Shown here: in pieces, positions 1 to 8,182 of the stretch
How the letters are laid out: the number at the start of each line of letters is the position of its first letter
Position numbering within the stretch: position 1 is the first letter of the stretch
DNA from: Archaeoglobales archaeon
GTDB taxonomy: Archaea > Halobacteriota > Archaeoglobi > Archaeoglobales > Archaeoglobaceae
Length of the DNA stretch: 41,387 bases
Assembly (NCBI GenBank): GCA_011605865.1
Contig: JAAOZI010000044.1
Location: 1-41,387, forward strand
Direction: 5' to 3'
Position numbers and translations under genes: made by a program
Notes under the pieces: model-generated
Told to the model about the DNA's origin: nothing
Database searches by the model: none
Seen by the model: the letters and a program-made list of their open reading frames with translations, nothing else

Positions 1-198
1 ACCGTGAAGGCCTTCATAGTGCTAAAGCCTGAATACAGGGGGAAGGTTACGGCTGAGGAGATAATTAAGTTCTGCCGCGAAAGGCTCGCAGCTTACAAGG
101 TGCCGAGGATAATAGAGTTCAGGGATGAGCTTCCGAAATCCGCTGTGGGAAAAATACTGAGGAGGATGTTAAAGGAGGAGGAGGCGAAGAAAAAGTAA
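1..198 (+). CDS. Acyl-CoA synthetase (AMP-forming), C-terminal end only
   Basis: This is the last 65 codons of an adenylate-forming acyl-CoA ligase; the rest lies before the window. The frame is open from base 1 and ends at TAA 196-198. The sequence ends in [11 protein letters not shown], the A10 motif of the family, whose lysine orients the carboxylate during adenylation. Before it lies the usual C-terminal subdomain wording (a lysine-rich helix followed by AAYKVPR). Family membership is clear, but the acyl substrate cannot be told because the binding pocket is missing. The gene is convergent with the shikimate kinase gene, 12 bases away. Confidence 0.9.
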   Translation, partial: TVKAFIVLKPEYRGKVTAEEIIKFCRERLAAYKVPRIIEFRDELPKSAVGKILRRMLKEEEAKKK

Positions 199-210
199 GT
201 TTCTCACCAA

Positions 211-1038
211 TCAAATGAATAATTCCCTATTTATTAAAACTTCTTCTGCCGGTTTTTCAGATATCTTTTTGATGAGAACTTTTCCAAACTCGCTCCAAAT
301 TTCCTTTGCAAAAATAACATCGCTCCTATCTCCTATAGCAACAAAAGAGGGGCCATTTCCAGACAGGCCGCAACATATTCCCTCTTTCCAAAGCCTTTCA
401 GCAATATCTATTGGATAACCCAACAAGCTACAGTAAAAAACTGTGTTTTTTCGCATAACTTCACAGAAATCATGCCTTCTCAACTTCTCCTCAACATTTC
501 CGAGCTTCTGCGATTCTCTTTTTATGGTTTCCCAGTCCACTTTACCTCGCTGAAAGTTAGGAATCAGAACCGCAGCGTAGCCTTTACAAATAAACCACTC
601 CCTTAAAGCACGCCTATAATTCTCAGAAATAACGAAACCCCCCAAAAGAGATGCTGAGGCATCATCAAACGCACCCGTATAGCTAATACCAGCTTTCAGT
701 GAAAGATCCGCATTCACCCTAAGTATTTCCGAGGCGAAGAGTTTTTTATCATTCTTCTTCATTATTGCCGATAAGAGGGCGTTCAGGAAAGCGCTGCTAC
801 TGCCCAAGCCGCTCCTTTCAGGAATCTCGGATTTAACGATTACACGTAACTTCTCCGAAAAGAAGTTCAGAACTTTTTCAAGGACTTCCGTACCCCTTTC
901 CTTTCCATTCACAATCAAGACGTTCTCATCAGAGGGCCTAATCTTCACTTCCAAAATTAGATTTATTCCGAAAGCACAACCAATTCCCGTAGCCAAAGCA
1001 TTTAAAACGGTTCCTGCTGCATATGCCTTCGCTCTCAT
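211..1038 (-). CDS. aroK: Archaeal shikimate kinase, GHMP family
   Basis: 275 residues. It should phosphorylate shikimate with ATP in aromatic amino acid synthesis; archaea use this GHMP-fold enzyme in place of the bacterial P-loop AroK. The start MRAKAYAAGTVLNALATG is typical of the archaeal enzyme. The GHMP phosphate-binding loop PERSGLGSSSAF is at residues 73-84, TGAFDDASAS at 121-130 and the C-terminal GLSGNGPSF glycine motif at about 224-232. The start codon touches the stop of the cgi121 gene, so the two are co-transcribed. Pantoate kinase and homoserine kinase are related GHMP enzymes, but the N-terminus fits shikimate kinase best. Confidence 0.88.
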   Translation of the reverse strand: MRAKAYAAGTVLNALATGIGCAFGINLILEVKIRPSDENVLIVNGKERGTEVLEKVLNFFSEKLRVIVKSEIPERSGLGSSSAFLNALLSAIMKKNDKKLFASEILRVNADLSLKAGISYTGAFDDASASLLGGFVISENYRRALREWFICKGYAAVLIPNFQRGKVDWETIKRESQKLGNVEEKLRRHDFCEVMRKNTVFYCSLLGYPIDIAERLWKEGICCGLSGNGPSFVAIGDRSDVIFAKEIWSEFGKVLIKKISEKPAEEVLINRELFI

Positions 1039-1464
1039 TTATTCACCGAGCAACGAAAAAAGAGCTATTCTCTCCCTTACAAGCAATGGGAGCTTTTTTA
1101 TTCCAACTATTTCCAGCTCCTCTTCAGTTATCTCGTAAAGATTCATAACTTCCCTCAGATCGTATTCTGGCACAAAGTCCCGCTCTTTAAAATCGATCTT
1201 TGAAAATTCGTCTTCATCTATGACAACAACAACCGCTTTTTCTTTTGCCGTCAATTTTTTTGCAATTTCTATCTGTCTAGTTGCCGCGAAATATAGAAGT
1301 ATCTCAACTGCAAGACTTTTTGATATTCTTCTACCATTTTCCCAGTTCTTAAAAGCTTTTTTCGCAGCAAACTCAACGGTCGATAGATCCACCACAAACT
1401 TCGGATCTATGAAACAGGCAAAATCACCAAAAATTTGTTTCGATGATCCAAATGTCACTCTCAT
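1039..1464 (-). CDS. cgi121: KEOPS complex subunit Cgi121
   Basis: 141 residues. Cgi121 is the KEOPS subunit that binds tRNA and contacts Bud32 during N6-threonylcarbamoyl-adenosine (t6A37) formation. The recognisable core is ISKSLAVEILLYFAATRQI at residues 47-65, the family's signature helix, followed by an acidic C-terminal half. Its ATG overlaps the stop of the upstream RecA-fold gene as ATGA (1461-1464), and its stop abuts the shikimate kinase start, so the three genes form a coupled operon. No other KEOPS subunit is in the window. The call rests on the helix motif and length; sequence identity in this family is generally low. Confidence 0.82.
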   Translation of the reverse strand: MRVTFGSSKQIFGDFACFIDPKFVVDLSTVEFAAKKAFKNWENGRRISKSLAVEILLYFAATRQIEIAKKLTAKEKAVVVVIDEDEFSKIDFKERDFVPEYDLREVMNLYEITEEELEIVGIKKLPLLVRERIALFSLLGE

Positions 1465-2144
1465 ATAACCCTCATTGTGGACTCCATTTTCACACCCTTA
1501 TCCGTTAAATCGTACCTTATCACAACCCTCGGAACTATTATTCCTTTAAACTTTATGAACTTCATTCTCCTCTGGATTTCGTTATCGGCTTCTTTAAGAG
1601 ATAACTCAATCACGCCATCACAGAGGTGCTTCATCATTGTTTCAATTTTTCCGTCAAGCATCCCTTTTGTCAGAAGTAGAAGATAGGCTGATTCCTTCTC
1701 TTTCGCATCGCTTAAGAAGAATCTCACCAGAGAAGAAACGTCTTCCACTGCATAATTAAAAAAGAAGTAGGTAAGATTATTCACCACTGTTCTATCAAAT
1801 CTTTCATTTTTTATTATAGTTTTGATTCCCCCTAGAGGGTCGTGCATGGTTTTCTTCAGATACCCCCTAGCATCACCCTCTTCTCTGTTTTTCAGGCTTA
1901 TCAGGGTAAATTCCCGATAATTCGGAAAGTATAAATTTATGTTTCTCTTCAAATCCTTTTCACTGTCATCTGTTGCTATATACAGCACATTTTCCCCAGA
2001 ATTTGATCCCTCAATTGCGAAATGGTATGAGAAGACTTCTCCTCCAGCTCCTGGCTCCTCCAGTATCAAAACAACAGAACCGCCGGGTATCCCACCACCA
2101 AGCTGAACGTCCAGCGGATGAACACCGGTTTTAAATATCCTCAT
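1461..2144 (-). CDS. RecA/KaiC-superfamily ATPase-like protein, degenerate P-loop
   Basis: About 227 residues from ATG 2144; a GTG three codons upstream (2153) would add three residues. It opens FKTGVHPLDVQLGGGIPGGSVVLI, the RAD55/KaiC wording, but the expected Walker A reads EEPGAGGEVFS with no lysine, so nucleotide binding may be lost or altered. From memory, related euryarchaeal proteins annotated as HTR-like also lack this lysine, so this is probably a family trait. A TATA-like run (ATATATA, about 2164-2173) sits some 25 bases before ATG 2144, suggesting an own, nearly leaderless transcript. It is coupled to cgi121 by ATGA. The function is not known; a signalling or regulatory role is a guess. 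Confidence 0.75.
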   Translation of the reverse strand: MRIFKTGVHPLDVQLGGGIPGGSVVLILEEPGAGGEVFSYHFAIEGSNSGENVLYIATDDSEKDLKRNINLYFPNYREFTLISLKNREEGDARGYLKKTMHDPLGGIKTIIKNERFDRTVVNNLTYFFFNYAVEDVSSLVRFFLSDAKEKESAYLLLLTKGMLDGKIETMMKHLCDGVIELSLKEADNEIQRRMKFIKFKGIIVPRVVIRYDLTDKGVKMESTMRVI

Positions 2145-2162
2145 TAAATTCACTCATAAGAC

Positions 2163-2174
2163 CACTATATATAT
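2163..2174 (-). promoter_or_regulatory. Probable TATA box of the RecA-like/cgi121/aroK operon
   Basis: The 35-base gap between the mcm stop and ATG 2144 contains the run CTATATATATG. Read on the minus strand it is about 20-30 bases before ATG 2144, the expected spacing for an archaeal TATA box driving a leaderless or near-leaderless mRNA. This argues that the three downstream genes can be expressed separately from mcm. Confidence 0.5.
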
Positions 2175-2179
2175 GTTTT

Positions 2180-4252
2180 TCATCTCTTTCTGACTATTTT
2201 GTAGAAACCCAATTTCGGGGAAAAAATTTCCCCGTTTATTTTAAGCTTTGAAAGAATTTCCCTGGCTTTTGATTCTTCAATTCCCTCACTTTCGGCCCTC
2301 TTTATTATCTCCTCTTCAGGAGCTCCATGCTGATTGGTTTCCTCTAGCTCCTCTATGATCTTCTTTATCGTCCAAATTCTATCCCTTTGTCTCTTAGATG
2401 TTCCGGCAAAGGCGAAATCTATATCCAGTTCCCCTGTTTCTGGATCTACCGCTATTTGCGCAAGACTCTTCTCCATTATTCTGGTCACCCTCTCGACATC
2501 CTCAGCGGTAATGATTTCGCTGAGTCTAATTCTTGCAGACGCTTCTGCAAGTCTTACAAGACTCTCAAGCTGCCTTGCTGTAATTGGCACAGGAGAATTT
2601 TCCTTTGCCTTCGATCTTAATGAAATATAGTATTCCCCAATTTTCTTCTTAGCCTCCTCGCTCAAAACTGGATTTATGTTCTTTGCATATGCGATGTACT
2701 TCCTAAACAGATCGGGATCGATTGCTGGCTCTATTTTTTCCACTTTCTGTCTTAGATCTTCGGTAATGGAGCTAGATTTTTCAATGATTTCCCCAAGCTG
2801 ATGGATGCTCAATATATGTTCCGCAAGCTTCCTGTCCCTTTCAACATTTGGTTCGTCGGTCATAACAAATATCAGATCAAATCTAGACAAAAGGGTTGGA
2901 GAAAGTTCTATTTGCTCGGCAATCGGAGAATAGCGATCAAATCTACCGTATTTTGGATTCGCCGCTGCCAGAAGAGCGCATCTCGCTTTAAGAATTGCAT
3001 TTATTCCAGCTTTCGCGACGCTTATCGTTTGCTGTTCTAGCGCCTCATGCAGAGCAGATCTATCTTCTTTCCTCATCTTATCTATTTCATCAACAAGAGC
3101 TATTCCCTTATCTGCCAAAACCAAGGCCCCCGCTTCGAGGGTCCACCTTCCATCGATTTCATCTCTCACCGCCGCTGCCGTAAGTCCTGCAGTCGTTGTG
3201 CCTTTTCCGGTTGTATAAATGCTCCGAGGAGCTATTCTGTGCACATATTTAAGCAATTGAGATTTTGCGACACCCGGATCTCCAACTAGGAGAATATGGA
3301 TGTCCCCTCTGATCTCAGTTCCATCCGGGAGTTTTTTAGGAACTCCACCGAAGAGCTGAAGAGCGATGGCCAGTTTAACATCTTCGTAACCATAGATGGA
3401 TGGAGCAATAGTTCCCACGACCCTTTCATATATATCATCGCTTCTTGCAAGCGCCAAAATCTTTTCTTTATCCTTTTCTGTTATCTCAAACTCTTCATAC
3501 TCCTGCTGAACAATTTCAATCGAGTTCCCTTCCACAAACAAGTCCAAATGAGTAAGCTTTCTTTGCTGAATTCCTCTTGGCCTTGCCCTTACTATTCCGT
3601 TGACAATAATCCTGTCTCCAGGATTGACGGTTCCAGCTATGTCAGCTTCCAGTATTACATCGATGCTCTGCGGTTGCTCGCCTCCTCTAAGGTTTTCCGG
3701 ATATTCTTGTATTCTCACCCTCTGGCTATCAACGGAAATGCTGTTTTCCGGCATGAATACAAACCTCTTTCCACCACAAGCGCACTGGTTAGGATACCTA
3801 AGCAAAGACTCATCCTGGGAAACATAGGAAAGGGATCCACATTCCAGACACTTGAATGCGGCAGAAACTACTCTCGGTCTCACTTCTGTAACTTTTCTGA
3901 CTATTCCTTCTATTGCAACAAATTTCGAAATGTGGATGCTTCTGAGATTCCTTATCAATACTTTCTTCGTAGCTGGAAGGGAAAATATCCTTGGCTTGCA
4001 CCCATCAAGCGAGACACCATAGATGTTTGTCGATCTTGCAAGTCCCTGCTCGGCATGGGTTAAAACAACATCTGGATGCTCGAGCAGTTCTTCACCAAGT
4101 CTACCTTCCTGAAAAACAAGCAAATCACGAGTAAAATTAATGTAAATGGACCTTTTATCTCCACCCTCCATTATACGGAAGGCCAACTTATTCAACTCTT
4201 CCGAATAGTACTTCTCAAAAAACTCTGTCCAAATTTCTGGACAGCTGATCAC
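2180..4252 (-). CDS. mcm: Minichromosome maintenance helicase MCM
   Basis: The replicative DNA helicase, a hexameric 3'-5' AAA+ motor. In order it shows an N-terminal helical domain, a zinc motif CLECG...CACGG, the OB fold, the Walker A-type motif GDPGVAKSQ, Walker [10 protein letters not shown], sensor AAANPKYG, the arginine finger LSRFDLIF and a C-terminal winged helix. The second zinc pair is spaced C-x-C, tighter than the common C-x2-C. The frame is open upstream to 4360, but that extension runs through the divergent promoter and into the neighbouring gene. I prefer GTG 4252 (about 690 aa, start [13 protein letters not shown]) or TTG 4267 as the start. Archaeal MCMs are usually near 690 residues. 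Confidence 0.95.
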   Translation of the reverse strand: MISCPEIWTEFFEKYYSEELNKLAFRIMEGGDKRSIYINFTRDLLVFQEGRLGEELLEHPDVVLTHAEQGLARSTNIYGVSLDGCKPRIFSLPATKKVLIRNLRSIHISKFVAIEGIVRKVTEVRPRVVSAAFKCLECGSLSYVSQDESLLRYPNQCACGGKRFVFMPENSISVDSQRVRIQEYPENLRGGEQPQSIDVILEADIAGTVNPGDRIIVNGIVRARPRGIQQRKLTHLDLFVEGNSIEIVQQEYEEFEITEKDKEKILALARSDDIYERVVGTIAPSIYGYEDVKLAIALQLFGGVPKKLPDGTEIRGDIHILLVGDPGVAKSQLLKYVHRIAPRSIYTTGKGTTTAGLTAAAVRDEIDGRWTLEAGALVLADKGIALVDEIDKMRKEDRSALHEALEQQTISVAKAGINAILKARCALLAAANPKYGRFDRYSPIAEQIELSPTLLSRFDLIFVMTDEPNVERDRKLAEHILSIHQLGEIIEKSSSITEDLRQKVEKIEPAIDPDLFRKYIAYAKNINPVLSEEAKKKIGEYYISLRSKAKENSPVPITARQLESLVRLAEASARIRLSEIITAEDVERVTRIMEKSLAQIAVDPETGELDIDFAFAGTSKRQRDRIWTIKKIIEELEETNQHGAPEEEIIKRAESEGIEESKAREILSKLKINGEIFSPKLGFYKIVRKR

Positions 4253-4270
4253 ATCACACTTCTGCAAAAA

Positions 4271-4290
4271 GCTTAAAAAATTTATCCTAC
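4271..4290. promoter_or_regulatory. Shared divergent promoter of mcm and the thioredoxin-HEAT gene
   Basis: The sequence GCTTAAAAAATTTATCC lies between the two divergent genes. On the plus strand the TTAAAAAA part is about 25 bases before ATG 4302. On the minus strand AAATTTTTTAAGC is about 20-30 bases before GTG 4252. Both genes therefore appear to be read from one short AT-rich block, with leaderless or nearly leaderless mRNAs. No Shine-Dalgarno sequence is visible in front of either start. Confidence 0.5.
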
Positions 4291-4301
4291 AAATCCATTT
4301 G

Positions 4302-5201
4302 ATGCTCACAGAGAAACTGGTTAAGAGAGTAGTAGGGGAATTGCCAAAAAAAGTTCCCATAAAAGTATACCACGATCACAAGATGCTTGATTTCATAAAA
4401 AACTTGAGCCAAATGATTCCAATGGACTACGAATTCGAAAGCGAGAATGAAAAAGAGTTAAACTTACCAGCTATCGAAATAAAAGGAGCTAATTTATTCT
4501 TTCACACAGTACCGAGGCATTCTGATCTCGAATCTTTTCTGCTTGCCTTAAAGATATCATCCGAACTTGAGGGTAATTTGAAAAAATCGGAAGTAAAAAT
4601 CCTTACATTTATATCTCCACTCTGCCCAAACTGCAAGCAAACAGTGGATTCTTTGAACAGAATTGCAATAAAACATGGATTTGAACACCACATTCTTGAT
4701 GTAACTCTATTTCCGGAAATTGCTGAAATGAAAGGTGTTTACGGAGTACCAACAATTATCGTGAACAAAATTATAATTAGGAGCGCTCTGGGTGAGAGAT
4801 ATTTGGAAAGATTGATACTTTCGAGTCTTAAAGGAAATTACTACGATTACGTTGTTCACAAACTCGAAAGAGGAGAAATAGACGACTTGAAAATTTTGGA
4901 GGAGGCAGAGATTTTCGCTGAGCTAATTGCGCATGAAAACTTCTTTATCCGCCTTGGTGCAATGGCTCTAATTGAGAGCATCCTCAAGAACGGAGGAAAG
5001 ATTAGTAAAAAAGCAAAGGAAAAAATAATAGATATGCTCAATCACAACGACGGAAGAATAAGGGAGGATGCAATAATGATGCTAGGTTTGATCGGGGATA
5101 AAGAGGATATTTCACTTATCGAGCGATTTCTAGGAGATTCGAACCTTTCAGAACCCGCAAAAGAGGCAATTGAAATGATAAGGGATAGATATGGAGATTG
5201 A
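4302..5201 (+). CDS. Thioredoxin-fold domain with C-terminal HEAT-like repeats
   Basis: 299 residues from ATG 4302; an adjoining TTG at 4299 is less likely. The middle holds a thioredoxin/glutaredoxin-like domain with a CPNC active site (residues 108-111) and the cis-proline motif GVPT at about 148-151. The N-terminal 100 residues resemble a first, cysteine-free thioredoxin-like half, as in archaeal protein disulfide oxidoreductases. The C-terminal 90 residues are helical HEAT/PBS-lyase-type repeats ([20 protein letters not shown]). It probably exchanges disulfides with a partner bound by the repeats; the partner is unknown. It overlaps the next gene by 11 bases, so both are likely one transcript. 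Confidence 0.8.
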   Translation: MLTEKLVKRVVGELPKKVPIKVYHDHKMLDFIKNLSQMIPMDYEFESENEKELNLPAIEIKGANLFFHTVPRHSDLESFLLALKISSELEGNLKKSEVKILTFISPLCPNCKQTVDSLNRIAIKHGFEHHILDVTLFPEIAEMKGVYGVPTIIVNKIIIRSALGERYLERLILSSLKGNYYDYVVHKLERGEIDDLKILEEAEIFAELIAHENFFIRLGAMALIESILKNGGKISKKAKEKIIDMLNHNDGRIREDAIMMLGLIGDKEDISLIERFLGDSNLSEPAKEAIEMIRDRYGD

Positions 5202-5748
5202 AATTGGCGGAATTGAAGCAAGTTACTGCCTTTCAGGAGAGAAAGCTGTACTTCTATGTCCCCCTCACCCACTTATGGGTGGAAATAGATTTGATGTCAG
5301 ACTGGTGAGAATCTCGGAAGAGCTGAATAAACTTGGTTTTTCTACACTCTCTTTTGACTACAAAGGTTACAGAAATGGGATCGGAGAGATTGAAGATGCA
5401 AAGACTTGCATAGAGTTCTTAAAATCGAGGCATTCAAACGTATCGGTTCTCGGATATTCCTTCGGAAGTGTCGTCGCCTCGAATGTTGCAAATATCTGCA
5501 ATTCTGCTATCTTCATCTCCCCCCTACCATCGATTGGATCAATAGTTTTTAAGGATGCAAATGTACCGAAACTCTTTATAATTGCAAAAAAGGACCAATT
5601 CCTACCTCTATCTGAGAGTTTAGATCTTTTTTTCAAACTCAGTGAACCTAAAGATTTTGTAATACTGGATACGGATCACTTCTACTCGGGAAAATTTGAT
5701 ATCCTAGCGAAGAAAGTCTGCGAATTTCTAAACATAGAAAGAAAATAG
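5191..5748 (+). CDS. Small alpha/beta hydrolase
   Basis: 185 residues, an alpha/beta hydrolase fold of the dienelactone hydrolase/small serine hydrolase type. Visible elements are the oxyanion loop PPHPLMGG (24-31), the nucleophile elbow GYSFGS with Ser90, a probable acid in AKKDQFLP and the catalytic histidine in DTDHFYSG. No signal peptide is present, so it should be cytoplasmic. The start lies inside the end of the thioredoxin-HEAT gene. The substrate is unknown; members of this group hydrolyse esters or thioesters. Confidence 0.82.
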   Translation: MEIEIGGIEASYCLSGEKAVLLCPPHPLMGGNRFDVRLVRISEELNKLGFSTLSFDYKGYRNGIGEIEDAKTCIEFLKSRHSNVSVLGYSFGSVVASNVANICNSAIFISPLPSIGSIVFKDANVPKLFIIAKKDQFLPLSESLDLFFKLSEPKDFVILDTDHFYSGKFDILAKKVCEFLNIERK

Positions 5749-5826
5749 ACAGATTTCCTTTGGCCAATGCCATTAATTCATGACTGGTTTTGTGAATACC
5801 CCCTTTATAAGATCCGGCTTTAAAAA

Positions 5827-5901
5827 TGCTCCGGCCGGGATTTGAACCCGGGGCGCGGGCTCGAAAGGCCCGAATGTTTGACCGGGCTACACCACCGGAG
5901 C
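5827..5901 (-). tRNA. tRNA-Glu, anticodon TTC
   Basis: A full cloverleaf is visible: acceptor GCTCCGG/CCGGAGC, a T arm with GGTTCAAATCC, and an anticodon arm CGGGC-CTTTCGA-GCCCG giving anticodon TTC (plus-strand GAA at 5863-5865). The discriminator is A and no CCA is encoded. A TATA-like GATTTAAATC at about 5921-5930 lies some 25 bases upstream on the minus strand. Outside the anticodon arm it is nearly identical to the tRNA-Glu(CTC) at 12767-12841. Confidence 0.95.
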
Positions 5902-5956
5902 GCAAAATAAACGTTATGAGAAGATTTAAATCTCTTTCGCTCATCGAAACCAAAAC

Positions 5957-5968
5957 AGTTATATTTAG
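5957..5968 (+). promoter_or_regulatory. TATA box of the tRNA-Trp gene
   Basis: GTTATATTTA lies about 25 bases before the first base of the mature tRNA-Trp (5988), the usual archaeal spacing, in an otherwise featureless AT-rich gap shared with the minus-strand tRNA-Glu. Confidence 0.55.
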
Positions 5969-5987
5969 CGAGAATATAACAAAATAG

Positions 5988-6122
5988 GGGGTCGTGGCGT
6001 AGCCAGGAAGCGCGGCGGGCTCCAGTGGTGTGATGAGTTGTGGGTCTACTGAAATGTGATGACCCATTGGAGCGCTGACCGAAGAGACCCGCAAGTCGTG
6101 GGTTCAAATCCCACCGGCCCCA
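5988..6122 (+). tRNA. tRNA-Trp, anticodon CCA, with a 61-nt intron
   Basis: Exons are 5988-6025 and 6087-6122. The acceptor stem GGGGTCG pairs with CGGCCCC (one T-G pair), the T arm is GTGGG-TTCAAAT-CCCAC, the discriminator is A and no CCA is encoded. The anticodon loop is C-T-CCA-G-A (anticodon 6022-6024), with the intron between positions 37 and 38. This is the canonical place for archaeal tRNA-Trp introns. The anticodon stem is GCGGG/CCCGC. The intron carries a box C/D guide, listed separately. Confidence 0.95.
6026..6086 (+). ncRNA. Box C/D guide RNA inside the tRNA-Trp intron
   Basis: The intron contains box C GTGATGA (6030-6036), D' CTGA (6049-6052), C' GTGATGA (6056-6062) and D CTGA (6075-6078). 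The guide before D pairs with GCTCCA of the 5' exon, and its fifth base before D faces C34. The guide before D' (TTGTGGGTCT) pairs with AGACCCGCAA in the 3' exon region with one G-U pair, and its fifth base faces C39. Both targets, positions 34 and 39, match the known 2'-O-methylation guides in the haloarchaeal tRNA-Trp intron; there residue 39 is U, here it is C. Confidence 0.9.
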
Positions 6123-6191
6123 TTATTTTATAACTCAAACTATCGAGCTAGTAGGCGAAAAACTTATAAATCTGCAAAACTAGGAGCTTTT

Positions 6192-6515
6192 ATGGAGATC
6201 GCAGAGATGTTCATCGGGACTCAAGAAATTATCCTAATCGCTTTAATAGTCCTCATTTTGTTTGGTGCACACAAGATTCCAGAAGTTGCAAGAAGTCTGG
6301 GAAGAGGTGTTGCCGAGTTCAAGAAAGCTCAAAAAGAAGCCGAGATGGAACTAAGAGAACTTGAGAAAAAAATGGAAATGTCAAAAGAGGAGAGAAGGGC
6401 AAAGCTTGAAAAGATTGCCAGAGATCTCGGGATAAATCCAGAAGGCAAAAGCGACGAGGCTTTACTTGATGAAATAGAGAGAGCTTTGCCAAAAGTAGAA
6501 AAGTCAAAGCCTTGA
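6192..6515 (+). CDS. tatA: Twin-arginine translocase subunit TatA
   Basis: 107 residues. TatA multimers form the pore that exports folded Tat substrates across the membrane. The order is typical: a short N-terminus, one membrane helix (IILIALIVLILFG, about 13-25), the hinge FGAHKIPEVARSLG, then an amphipathic and highly charged tail. The tail is rich in Lys and Glu and longer than the minimum. A TATA box (CTTATAAATC, about 6162-6171) and a Shine-Dalgarno TAGGAG (6181-6186) precede ATG 6192. No tatC is in the window. The UbiD-like gene follows after four bases. Confidence 0.92.
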   Translation: MEIAEMFIGTQEIILIALIVLILFGAHKIPEVARSLGRGVAEFKKAQKEAEMELRELEKKMEMSKEERRAKLEKIARDLGINPEGKSDEALLDEIERALPKVEKSKP

Positions 6516-6519
6516 TTTT

Positions 6520-7746
6520 ATGAATTTAAGGAGCGCGATAAAGGAAATAAATCCCATAATCCTTGATGTCAACCTTGAGCACGACAAAGTCGTTGATTTT
6601 CTAAAAGATCAGGGATTACTTAATACCCCTCTGATTCTGAGGGTTGAGGGAAAGAAAGTTGCAATGAACTTTTTGAGCTCAAGAGAAATTTTAGCAAGAT
6701 TCTTAAATGCGGATCCAAAAAAAATAGCCGTTGAGCTCGCCAAAATCTATGAAAAGCCAGAAAAGCTTGATTTTAGAAATTTCGAAGAAATAGAGCTCAA
6801 AAAGTTGCCCAAAAATCTTTATGAATTACCCATACTTAAGTTCTTCCCAAAAACAGCAAGATACATTACTGCTGGAATTGTGATTGCAAAGCGGGAACAT
6901 TACAACGCGAGCTTCCACAGAATGATGCTCATAGATGAGAGAAGGCTGGCTGTTCGCCTTGTTGCTCCTAGGCACACATATTTGATGTGGAAAGATGCTG
7001 TTGAGAACGGAGAAGAACTAAGAGTCGCTGTATGTATCGGAGTCCATCCACTTTTCATGCTTTCAGCGGCTACAAGAGTGCCGCCGGGCGAAGAATTCAG
7101 CTACGCTTCAAAACTAATGAATGGACTAACGGTCTACAAAAAAGATGAACTGATAATCCCGGACTCAGAAATTGTTTTATTCGGAAGATTAACCGCTGAA
7201 ACTACCGCTGAAGGACCTTTTGTCGATTTAACCGGTACATACGATGATGTAAGAAATGAACCGATTCTGGAAGTAGATGAGATCTTCGCCAAAAAGGATT
7301 ACATATACTACACCATTATTCCCGGTGGGATGGAGCACCGAATTCTCATGGGTATACCATATGAGCCGGTAATTTACAGATTCGTATCAAACGTCTGCAA
7401 AGTTAAAAACGTTGCAACAACAACTGGAAGTCGAAACTACTTCCATGCGATAGTCCAAATAGAGAAAAGAACCGAAGGGGATGCTAAAAATGCCATTCTT
7501 GCGGCTCTCGCTGCAAATCCAAGCTTAAAAGGGGTTATAGTCGTGGATGAAGATATAGACATATTCAGTTATGAAGACATAGACTACGCAATTGCGACTA
7601 GATTCCAAGCCGATAGAGGTTTTGTAATAATTACTGGTGCGAGAGGGAGCAGTTTAGATCCATCAACCGGTGAGACAACTGCAAAATGGGGTATAGATGC
7701 TACAAAGCCATTAAAAAATGCTGAGCAATTCGAGAGAGTAATATGA
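6520..7746 (+). CDS. UbiD-family decarboxylase, possibly anhydromevalonate phosphate decarboxylase
   Basis: 408 residues of the prenylated-FMN-dependent UbiD family. Recognisable blocks are GIVIAKREHYNASFHRMML (about 120-140), RLVAPRHT, and AEGPFVDLTGTYD near residue 240, which corresponds to the cofactor and metal-binding region. Archaea of this group use a UbiD homologue of about this length as trans-anhydromevalonate 5-phosphate decarboxylase in the modified mevalonate (isoprenoid) pathway. That role fits an archaeon with no other obvious UbiD context, but it is an inference; aromatic acid decarboxylation is the alternative. The gene overlaps mobB by four bases (ATGA, 7743-7746). Confidence 0.85.
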   Translation: MNLRSAIKEINPIILDVNLEHDKVVDFLKDQGLLNTPLILRVEGKKVAMNFLSSREILARFLNADPKKIAVELAKIYEKPEKLDFRNFEEIELKKLPKNLYELPILKFFPKTARYITAGIVIAKREHYNASFHRMMLIDERRLAVRLVAPRHTYLMWKDAVENGEELRVAVCIGVHPLFMLSAATRVPPGEEFSYASKLMNGLTVYKKDELIIPDSEIVLFGRLTAETTAEGPFVDLTGTYDDVRNEPILEVDEIFAKKDYIYYTIIPGGMEHRILMGIPYEPVIYRFVSNVCKVKNVATTTGSRNYFHAIVQIEKRTEGDAKNAILAALAANPSLKGVIVVDEDIDIFSYEDIDYAIATRFQADRGFVIITGARGSSLDPSTGETTAKWGIDATKPLKNAEQFERVI

Positions 7747-8177
7747 TCATCCTAAGTATAGTCGGAAAATCGGGATCTGGAAAAACGAGCCTGATAGAAA
7801 AGTTAGTTCCAGAGCTTATGAAAAATGGTCTTAGAGTTGCTGTGATAAAGCATGTGCATAGAGATTTCGACTTTGAAGAGAAAGATTCCACAAGAATTTT
7901 CAAAACAGGGGCAGACGTTGCATTAGTTTCAGACAAAAAGTTTGCAATAATACGAAAAGGTGAATTAAAAGAAGTTATAAACTTTTTCAAAGACTACGAT
8001 ATAGTCCTCACCGAAGGCTTTTCAAAGGAAAGTTATCCGAAAATTGCTTTAGATGATGGTGTATACGAAAACGTTGTCTTCAGATATAACGGAGACTTTG
8101 TCTCCCTAGTCAACTTCATTCTCTCTATTTTTACCTCCAAAGAGGGAAAAAGTTTATTTGAACTCATGCAAAAATAG
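7743..8177 (+). CDS. mobB: Molybdopterin-guanine dinucleotide biosynthesis protein MobB
   Basis: 144 residues, a P-loop GTPase-like adaptor in molybdenum or tungsten cofactor maturation. Walker A GKSGSGKT is at residues 8-15, followed by AVIKHVHRDFDFEEKDSTR, the signature of MobB (lysine-His box before the Asp-Ser-Arg stretch), and later TEGFSKESYPKI. It starts inside the UbiD-like gene, and the AAA ATPase gene follows five bases after its stop. No MobA or other cofactor gene is near. Confidence 0.88.
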   Translation: MIILSIVGKSGSGKTSLIEKLVPELMKNGLRVAVIKHVHRDFDFEEKDSTRIFKTGADVALVSDKKFAIIRKGELKEVINFFKDYDIVLTEGFSKESYPKIALDDGVYENVVFRYNGDFVSLVNFILSIFTSKEGKSLFELMQK

Positions 8178-8182
8178 AACAA

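Noticed and set aside
3296-4063. A 255-codon open frame on the plus strand opposite mcm
   Set aside because: It is antisense to conserved MCM motifs, has no recognisable domain or ribosome-binding site, and its codon use is that of a mirror frame.
4253-4360. N-terminal extension of MCM to 726 residues
   Set aside because: It runs across the shared promoter and into the start of the divergent thioredoxin-HEAT gene; the extra residues look random.
5749-5826. A small gene or RNA between the hydrolase and tRNA-Glu
   Set aside because: The gap has no good start, ribosome-binding site or fold; it looks like plain intergenic DNA.
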